From assembly GCA_023433615.1 (NCBI GenBank), contig JAEZCJ010000018.1:1-20222 (forward strand): a stretch of 20,222 nucleotides of DNA, in the 5' to 3' direction. Source of the stretch: Bacillota bacterium. GTDB taxonomy: Bacteria > Bacillota > Bacilli > Paenibacillales > Paenibacillaceae. The position numbers were made by a program, and so were the translations under genes. Shown here piece after piece: positions 14,797 through 20,222 of this stretch (position 1 is the first letter of the stretch; every line of letters begins with the position of its first letter). The notes beneath the pieces were generated by a model that saw only the letters and a program-made list of their open reading frames with translations, made no database searches and was not told the DNA's origin.

Positions 14797-15558
14797 ATGA
14801 GCATCTACTACGCGAACGAAACGGAAAAAAGCCGCAAGCAAACGATGGGCATCACGGGACATGACGGCAACGCATCGCTCTTCACGACAGGCCAGCTGGA
14901 TCAGTTGATCTCGATCATGAATGTGCGCAAATACGACGCAGGCGCCTACATCTTCTGGGAAGGCGATCCGGCCGATTCGGTCTACTTGGTGCGCAAGGGC
15001 CTCGTGAAGCTCCGCAAATCGACCGATGACGGCAAGGATCTGCTGCTGTCGATCCTGCAGCCGAACGACCTGATGGCGGACATCGATGCTTGGGACACGA
15101 CGCACCGTTACAGCGCGCAAGCGATGGAGCCTGTGGAAGTCGGCGTCATCTCGCGGCTGCAGCTCGAGCTCCTCATGAGCAAGAGCGGGGAATTCGCTTT
15201 TCGCTTCGCGATGTGGATGAGCCTCATGCACCGCCAGACGGAATCGAAGCTTCGGGACCTGCTCATGTTAGGCAAGCAAGGCGCGCTGGCATCGACGCTG
15301 ATCCGCCTTAGCAACAGCTTCGGCATCATGCAAGAAGACGGCATCTTGATCGATATCAAGCTGACGAACACCGAGCTTGCGGAGCTCGTCGGCACGACCC
15401 GCGAGAGCGTCAACCGGATGCTCAGCGCCTTGAAGGACGAGGGCGTCGTCGAATGCCTTGCCGGCGGCATGATCCGCATCCTGGATCTTGGCGCGCTTCG
15501 CCTCACGGCGGGCTGCCCGGATTGCCCGGCTTGCCCGAAGGAGATGTGCCGGATCTAG
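14797..15558 (+). CDS. fnr: Anaerobic regulator FNR (Crp/Fnr family, Bacillus type)
   Basis: A 253-aa protein. The cyclic-nucleotide-like beta-roll (about 27-125) includes EGDPADSVYLVRKGLVKL. A long dimer helix follows (about 130-160), then the Crp-type HTH (about 187-230) with LTNTELAELVGTTRESVNRML. The C-terminus carries Cys240, Cys243, Cys246 and Cys251 (CPDCPACPKEMC). B. subtilis FNR binds its 4Fe-4S cluster by a C-terminal C-x2-C-x4-C plus an Asp. Cys243/246/251 fit that spacing, and Asp154 in KLRDLL is a candidate fourth ligand; Cys240 is extra. So this is a direct oxygen sensor that binds TGTGA-N6-TCACA when anaerobic. GGGAGG lies 8 nt before ATG. Its probable target, adhE-pflB, is immediately downstream. 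Confidence 0.93.
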   Translation: MSIYYANETEKSRKQTMGITGHDGNASLFTTGQLDQLISIMNVRKYDAGAYIFWEGDPADSVYLVRKGLVKLRKSTDDGKDLLLSILQPNDLMADIDAWDTTHRYSAQAMEPVEVGVISRLQLELLMSKSGEFAFRFAMWMSLMHRQTESKLRDLLMLGKQGALASTLIRLSNSFGIMQEDGILIDIKLTNTELAELVGTTRESVNRMLSALKDEGVVECLAGGMIRILDLGALRLTAGCPDCPACPKEMCRI

Positions 15559-15588
15559 TTCCTCAATCCTGATTCCAGGCGGCCCTTG

Positions 15589-15616
15589 ACCCGCGCGATT
15601 CCACGAATCTGCGGGT
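15589..15616 (+). terminator. Probable terminator hairpin of fnr
   Basis: Nested stem ACCCGC...GCGGGT (15589-15594, 15611-15616) enclosing GATTC-cac-GAATC, followed by TTCTT. The U-tract is poor, so termination may be partial. It ends 3 nt before the FNR box of adhE. Confidence 0.5.
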
Positions 15617-15619
15617 TCT

Positions 15620-15662
15620 TGTGATTCATTTCACAGAATGCCTTCTCCTAAGAGCGTAAGAT
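15620..15662 (+). promoter_or_regulatory. FNR-dependent promoter of adhE-pflB
   Basis: A perfect FNR box, TGTGA-TTCATT-TCACA (15620-15635), is followed by a -10-like TAAGAT (15657-15662). No -35 box is present. If transcription starts at 15669, the box is centred at -41.5, the exact position of class II FNR activation. Confidence 0.8.
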
Positions 15663-15674
15663 GGAGGCATAACG

Positions 15675-15688
15675 CAGGGCGATCCCTG
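15675..15688 (+). promoter_or_regulatory. CAGGG-N4-CCCTG palindrome in the adhE leader
   Basis: CAGGG-CGAT-CCCTG lies between the predicted start site and the AAGGAGG of adhE (15689-15695). It shares its ten fixed bases with the GAF-gene palindrome. As DNA it could bind an NreC-like regulator and block transcription; as RNA it forms a 5-bp tetraloop hairpin that abuts the ribosome binding site. Confidence 0.45.
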
Positions 15689-15706
15689 AAGGAGGCGACG
15701 GATAAG

Positions 15707-18316
15707 ATGGCGGTTAGAGAGACGAAGGTGCAGGAGCAGCAATCGGCACGCGCTCAGATCGATACCTTGGTGCTTCGCGCCAAAAAGGCGCAGGAAGAGT
15801 TCATGGACCTCGATCAGCAGCAGGTGGATGAGGTCGTGCAGGCGATGGCGCTCGCCGGGCTCGACAAGCATATGCTCCTCGCCAAGATGGCGATCGAGGA
15901 GACGGGCCGAGGCGTATACGAGGACAAGATCACGAAGAACTTGTTCGCGACGGAGTACATCTACCACAGTATCAAGTATGCCAAGACGGTCGGCGTCGTC
16001 GAAGAGAACCGTTACGAGAATTACAAAGTGATCGCCGAACCGGTCGGCATCATCGCGGGCGTGACGCCGGTCACGAACCCGACGTCCACGACGATGTTCA
16101 AGGCGCTCATCGCGATCAAGACGCGGAACCCGATTATTTTTGCCTTCCACCCTTCTGCCCAGAAGTGCTCGGTGGAAGCGGCGCGAACGCTGCTGGACGC
16201 AGCCGTGCTTGCCGGAGCGCCGGCCAACTGCATTCAATGGGTGGAAGAGCCGTCGGTCGAGGCGACGCAGCTGCTCATGAACCATCCGGATGTGGCACTC
16301 GTGCTCGCGACAGGGGGATCGGCCATGGTGAAATCGGCTTACAGCACGGGCAAGCCTGCGTTAGGCGTCGGTCCGGGCAACGTACCTTGCTTGATCGACA
16401 AGACCGCGAACCTGAAGCAGGCCGTCACCGACCTGATCCTGTCCAAGACGTTCGACAACGGCATGATCTGCGCTTCCGAGCAGGCAGTCATTATCGAAGA
16501 CGCGATCTACGACCAAGTGAAGAAAATGATGAGCGTGCTCGGCTGCTACTTCATGAACAAAGAGGAGATCGACGCCGTATCCAAGCTCGTCATCAACTCG
16601 GAGAAGTGCGCGGTCAATGCCGTCATCGTCGGCCAGCCGGCGATCAAGATTGCGGAGATGGCAGGCATCGAAGTGCCGGCGGACACCAAGATTCTCGTAG
16701 CCGAACTGACGGGCGTCGGCGAGCAATTCCCGCTGTCGGCCGAGAAGCTGAGCCCGGTACTGGCCTGCTACCGAGCCAAGACCGCCGAGCAAGGCATCGA
16801 GCGGGCCGCGGAGATCGTGCGGTACGGCGGGATGGGCCATTCGTCGGTCATCCATTCGAATGACCAGCGCGTCATCGAGGCGTACGCCAGGCGATTGCAG
16901 ACCGGCCGCGTCATCGTGAACTCGCCTTCGACGCACGGCGCGATCGGCGACATCTACAACACGAACCTCCCGTCGCTGACGCTCGGCTGCGGCTCGTACG
17001 GGTCCAACTCCACGACGTCGAACGTGACCGCCGTCAACCTGCTCAACATGAAGCGCGTCGCGGAACGGACGGTCAACATGCAATGGTTCAAGATCCCGCC
17101 GAAGATCTATTTTGAGAAAGGCTCGACGCAGTACTTGTCCAAGATGCCGGACATCTCGCGCATCCTGATCATCACCGACGAGATGATGGTAAAGCTCGGC
17201 TACGTGGAGAAGGTGGAGTACTACTTGCGCAAGCGGCAGAATCCGGTGCAGATCGAGGTATTCTCCGATGTCGAGCCCGATCCGTCGGTCGATACCGTGA
17301 GCCGCGGCACGTCGACCATGGAGCGCTTCCAGCCGGATTGCATCATCGCGCTCGGCGGCGGTTCCCCGATGGATGCTGCCAAGGCGATGTGGCTCTTCTA
17401 CGAATATCCGGATACGGACTTCAACAGCCTGAAGCAGAAGTTCATGGATATTCGCAAGCGGATCTACAAGTACCCGCGTCTCGGCAGGCAAGCCAAGTTC
17501 GTCGCCATTCCGACGACGTCGGGCACCGGCTCGGAAGTGACGTCCTTCGCGGTCATCACCGACAAGAACAAGGGCAACACGAAGTATCCGCTCGCCGACT
17601 ACGAGCTGACGCCGGACGTGGCGATCATCGATCCCGAATTCGTCTATACGCTCCCGAAGACGGTCGTCGCCGATACCGGCATGGACGTGCTGACGCATGC
17701 GATCGAGGCTTACGTGTCGGTCATGGCCAATGATTACACGGATGGGCTCGCGATGAAAGCCATCCAGCTCGTGTTCGAGAATCTGGAGCGCTCGTTCGCG
17801 ACAGGCGATCCGACCGCGCGGGAGAAGATGCACAACGCCTCGACGATCGCCGGCATGGCATTCGCGAACGCCTTCCTCGGCATCAACCACAGCCTGGCGC
17901 ACAAGTTCGGAGCCGAGTTCCATACCGCGCACGGACGGACGAACGCCATCCTGATGCCGCATGTCATTCGCTACAACGCTGCGCACCCGACGAAGTTCGC
18001 TTCGTTCCCGAAATACGACCACTTCAAGGCAGACGAGCGCTACGCCGATATCGCGCGCATGCTCGGCCTGCCGGCCCGCTCGGTCAGCGAGGGCGTCACA
18101 AGCCTGATCGAAGCCGTACGGATGCTGAACCGTTCGCTCGGCATCCCGGAGAGCTTCCAGGCGATGAACGTGGACCCTGAGCAGTTCGAGTCTCGTGTGG
18201 ATTACTTGGCGGACCGCGCGTTCGAGGATCAGTGCACGACTGCGAATCCGCGAATGCCGCTCGTCACCGAGCTGGCCGAGATCTATCGCAAGTCGTTCTA
18301 CGGCAGATTCGAATAA
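15707..18316 (+). CDS. adhE: Bifunctional acetaldehyde-CoA/alcohol dehydrogenase AdhE
   Basis: An 869-aa cytoplasmic enzyme that reduces acetyl-CoA to acetaldehyde and then ethanol, re-oxidising two NADH during fermentation. The N-terminal aldehyde dehydrogenase part (about 15-445) has catalytic Cys255 in DNGMICASEQ and ATGGSAMVKSAYS. The C-terminal iron alcohol dehydrogenase (about 465-869) has GGGSPMDAAKAMW and iron ligands, by comparison with E. coli, Asp660, His664, His728 and His742 (DVLTH, NHSLAHKFG, TAHGRTNA). Length is normal for the family. The ATG at 15707, 11 nt after AAGGAGG, is preferred. The longer in-frame ATG at 15638 would lie upstream of the predicted transcription start and next to the FNR box, without a ribosome binding site. 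It is followed after 26 bp by pflB, forming an anaerobic operon controlled by FNR. Confidence 0.97.
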   Translation: MAVRETKVQEQQSARAQIDTLVLRAKKAQEEFMDLDQQQVDEVVQAMALAGLDKHMLLAKMAIEETGRGVYEDKITKNLFATEYIYHSIKYAKTVGVVEENRYENYKVIAEPVGIIAGVTPVTNPTSTTMFKALIAIKTRNPIIFAFHPSAQKCSVEAARTLLDAAVLAGAPANCIQWVEEPSVEATQLLMNHPDVALVLATGGSAMVKSAYSTGKPALGVGPGNVPCLIDKTANLKQAVTDLILSKTFDNGMICASEQAVIIEDAIYDQVKKMMSVLGCYFMNKEEIDAVSKLVINSEKCAVNAVIVGQPAIKIAEMAGIEVPADTKILVAELTGVGEQFPLSAEKLSPVLACYRAKTAEQGIERAAEIVRYGGMGHSSVIHSNDQRVIEAYARRLQTGRVIVNSPSTHGAIGDIYNTNLPSLTLGCGSYGSNSTTSNVTAVNLLNMKRVAERTVNMQWFKIPPKIYFEKGSTQYLSKMPDISRILIITDEMMVKLGYVEKVEYYLRKRQNPVQIEVFSDVEPDPSVDTVSRGTSTMERFQPDCIIALGGGSPMDAAKAMWLFYEYPDTDFNSLKQKFMDIRKRIYKYPRLGRQAKFVAIPTTSGTGSEVTSFAVITDKNKGNTKYPLADYELTPDVAIIDPEFVYTLPKTVVADTGMDVLTHAIEAYVSVMANDYTDGLAMKAIQLVFENLERSFATGDPTAREKMHNASTIAGMAFANAFLGINHSLAHKFGAEFHTAHGRTNAILMPHVIRYNAAHPTKFASFPKYDHFKADERYADIARMLGLPARSVSEGVTSLIEAVRMLNRSLGIPESFQAMNVDPEQFESRVDYLADRAFEDQCTTANPRMPLVTELAEIYRKSFYGRFE

Positions 18317-18342
18317 TAAGCACCCTATAGGAGGATTCAACA

Positions 18343-20222
18343 ATGGCCATACTGGAGAAAAACCTGCATAACAGCGGCGGCTTTACAGAGGCATGGAGAG
18401 ACTTCAAGAGCGGCTCCTGGGCAATTAACATCGATGTGCGCGACTTCATCCAATTGAACGTGAGCCCATATGAGGGCGGCGACGGCTTCCTGGCTGGCGC
18501 CACGGAGGGCACGCAGCGCCTCTGGGACATCGTCAGCCGGCTGACGCGCGAGGAGCGCGAACGCGGCGGCGTATGGGACGTGGACGTGAATACGCCGTCC
18601 TCGATCGTCTCGCACGGTCCCGGCTATCTCGACGCGGAGCTCGAGAAGATCGTCGGCGTGCAGACCGACGCGCCGTTCCGCCGCTCGATCCAGCCTTACG
18701 GCGGCGTGCGCATGGTGCAGGATGCCTGCGAGGCATACGGCTTCCAACTTCCGGACGAGATCGTCCGCTTGTTCACGGACATTCGCAAGACGCATAACCA
18801 AGGCGTGTTCGACGCCTACACCACCGATATGCGCAATGCCCGGAAGGCCGGCATCATTACCGGCTTGCCGGATGCCTACGGCCGCGGCCGCATCATCGGC
18901 GACTACCGCCGGGTGGCGCTGTACGGCGTCGACAAGCTGATCGCCGCGAAGAAGCGCGACTTGGGCGACATGGAGCAAGGCCCGATGACCGAGGACGTCA
19001 TTCGGGCGCGGGAAGAGCATTCCGAGCAGCTTCGGGCGCTAGCCGAGCTGAAGAAGATGGCGCAAGCCTACGGCTTCGACATTTCGCGTCCGGCCGGAAA
19101 TGCGCGCGAGGCCGTGCAGTGGACGTATTTTGCCTACCTGGCTGCCATCAAGGAACAGAACGGCGCGGCGATGAGCCTCGGACGGGTCGCGACATTCCTG
19201 GACATCTACTTCGAGCGCGATTTCCGCGAAGGCACGCTGACCGAGCAAGAAGCGCAGGAGATCATGGACCACTTCGTCATGAAGCTGCGGATCGTCAAGT
19301 TCCTGCGTACGCCGGACTACAACGAGCTGTTCAGCGGCGACCCGACTTGGGTGACCGAGTCGATCGGCGGCATGGGGCTTGACGGACGGACGCTCGTCAC
19401 GAAGAACAGCTTCCGCATGCTGCACACGCTCTATACGCTCGGACCGGCACCGGAGCCGAACTTGACCGTTCTGTGGTCGAATGATCTGCCGCAGGGCTTC
19501 AAAGATTACTGCGCGAAGGTATCGATCGAGACCAGCTCGATCCAGTACGAGAGCGACGACCTGATGCGGCCGATCTACGGCGACGATTACGGCATCGCCT
19601 GCTGCGTATCCGCGATGCGAATCGGCAAGCAGATGCAATTCTTCGGCGCCCGCGCGAACTTGGCGAAGGCACTGCTGTACGCAATCAACGGCGGCGTCGA
19701 CGAGAAGCTCGGCATGCAAGTGGCGCCGAAGTCCGCTCCGATCGATTCGGAGGTGCTGGACTATGCCGATGTCATGGTACATTATGACCGCGTGCTCGAT
19801 TGGCTCGCCGAGCTGTACATGAACACGCTGAACGTCATCCACTACATGCATGACAAATATTGCTACGAGCGCATCGAGTTCGCGCTGCACGATAAAGAGA
19901 TCATACGCACGATGGCATGCGGCATCGCCGGCCTGTCCGTCGTCGCGGACAGCCTCAGCGCGATCAAGCACGCGAAGGTCCGTCCTGTACGGAACGAGCA
20001 AGGCATCGCGGTCGATTTCGAGATCGAAGGCGAATACCCGCAGTACGGCAACAATGACGCTCGCGTCGACGATATCGCGGTGCAGCTCGTCGAGACGTTC
20101 ATGGCGAAGCTTCGCAAGCATCAGACGTACCGCGGCGCGATTCCGACGCAGTCGGTACTGACGATTACGTCGAACGTCGTGTACGGCAAGAAGACCGGCG
20201 CGACGCCGGACGGCCGCAAGGC
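18343..20222 (+). CDS. pflB: Pyruvate formate-lyase (formate C-acetyltransferase), 3' end outside window
   Basis: The first 626 residues of a protein normally near 750. The start is MAILEKNLHNSGGFTEAWRD, then SPYEGGDGFLAGATEGTQRL, AMSLGRVATFLDIYFERDF, GLDGRTLVTKNSFRMLHT and the catalytic pair Cys420-Cys421 in GIACCVSAM. The enzyme cleaves pyruvate with CoA into acetyl-CoA and formate anaerobically by a glycyl-radical mechanism. The radical glycine lies in the missing C-terminus. GGAGG is 8 nt before ATG, and the gene follows adhE with no promoter or terminator in the 26-bp gap, so it is read from the FNR promoter. Acetyl-CoA from this enzyme feeds AdhE, which explains the pairing. Its activase gene would be expected just beyond the window. 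Confidence 0.97.
   Translation, partial: MAILEKNLHNSGGFTEAWRDFKSGSWAINIDVRDFIQLNVSPYEGGDGFLAGATEGTQRLWDIVSRLTREERERGGVWDVDVNTPSSIVSHGPGYLDAELEKIVGVQTDAPFRRSIQPYGGVRMVQDACEAYGFQLPDEIVRLFTDIRKTHNQGVFDAYTTDMRNARKAGIITGLPDAYGRGRIIGDYRRVALYGVDKLIAAKKRDLGDMEQGPMTEDVIRAREEHSEQLRALAELKKMAQAYGFDISRPAGNAREAVQWTYFAYLAAIKEQNGAAMSLGRVATFLDIYFERDFREGTLTEQEAQEIMDHFVMKLRIVKFLRTPDYNELFSGDPTWVTESIGGMGLDGRTLVTKNSFRMLHTLYTLGPAPEPNLTVLWSNDLPQGFKDYCAKVSIETSSIQYESDDLMRPIYGDDYGIACCVSAMRIGKQMQFFGARANLAKALLYAINGGVDEKLGMQVAPKSAPIDSEVLDYADVMVHYDRVLDWLAELYMNTLNVIHYMHDKYCYERIEFALHDKEIIRTMACGIAGLSVVADSLSAIKHAKVRPVRNEQGIAVDFEIEGEYPQYGNNDARVDDIAVQLVETFMAKLRKHQTYRGAIPTQSVLTITSNVVYGKKTGATPDGRK

Noticed and set aside
15638..15706. 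Longer in-frame start for AdhE at 15638
   Set aside because: It overlaps the sequence between the FNR box and the -10 box, has no ribosome binding site, and would add 23 residues atypical of AdhE. ATG at 15707 follows AAGGAGG.
16361..18343. 660-codon open frame on the minus strand opposite adhE
   Set aside because: Arg/His/Val-rich translation without recognisable motifs; it is the usual antisense shadow of a GC-rich gene whose plus strand is clearly AdhE.

Overview
The window looks like chromosomal DNA of a spore-former-type Firmicute, most likely a Paenibacillaceae member (Paenibacillus or Cohnella-like). The evidence is GC-rich codon use with strong AGGAGG ribosome binding sites, an SLH-domain surface protein, a Bacillus-type FNR with a C-terminal cysteine cluster, twin family-1 solute-binding lipoproteins, and low-GC-type sigma-A promoters. 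No IS element, prophage, tRNA, rRNA or CRISPR array was seen. Family calls come from reading motifs and comparing with remembered family sequences, not from a search.

Left part (1-4762). A partial CapA-family gene on the minus strand is divergent from a plus-strand operon of a MerR regulator, an SRPBCC/AHSA1 protein and a RibD-C/DHFR-like reductase. The shared intergenic region carries two promoters with the 19-bp spacer typical of MerR control, each with a dyad in the spacer. Next comes an SLC13-type permease with two TrkA-C (RCK-C) domains, a 114-bp tandem duplication of hairpins, and a convergent small gene of the staygreen (SGR) family.

Middle part (4860-10815, all minus strand). Two adjacent family-1 solute-binding lipoproteins occur with no permease or ATPase beside them. 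They are followed by a PAS histidine kinase and a NarL-type response regulator that resemble NreB/NreC. A nested inverted-repeat element of about 180 bp and a double-GNAT acetyltransferase come next. The acetyltransferase gene overlaps the end of a large SLH surface-protein gene (10808-13675), which contains three in-frame 98-codon repeats.

Right part (13676-20222). An AT-rich leader with a (TC)n tract precedes a small NreA-like GAF gene (minus). Divergent from it is fnr (plus), then adhE and pflB; pflB runs off the window. This is an anaerobic fermentation block: FNR probably activates the adhE-pflB operon through a perfect TGTGA-N6-TCACA box placed 41.5 bp upstream of the inferred start site. 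Palindromes of the form CAGGG-N4-CCCTG, close to the NreC operator core TAGGG-N4-CCCTA known from staphylococci, lie before the GAF gene and in the adhE leader, with degenerate relatives before fnr.

The main hypothesis is therefore a dispersed Nre-like signalling system (kinase/regulator at 7.7-9.5 kb, GAF receptor at 14 kb) that feeds into FNR and mixed-acid/ethanol fermentation. Its kinase lacks the cysteine cluster that NreB uses to sense oxygen.
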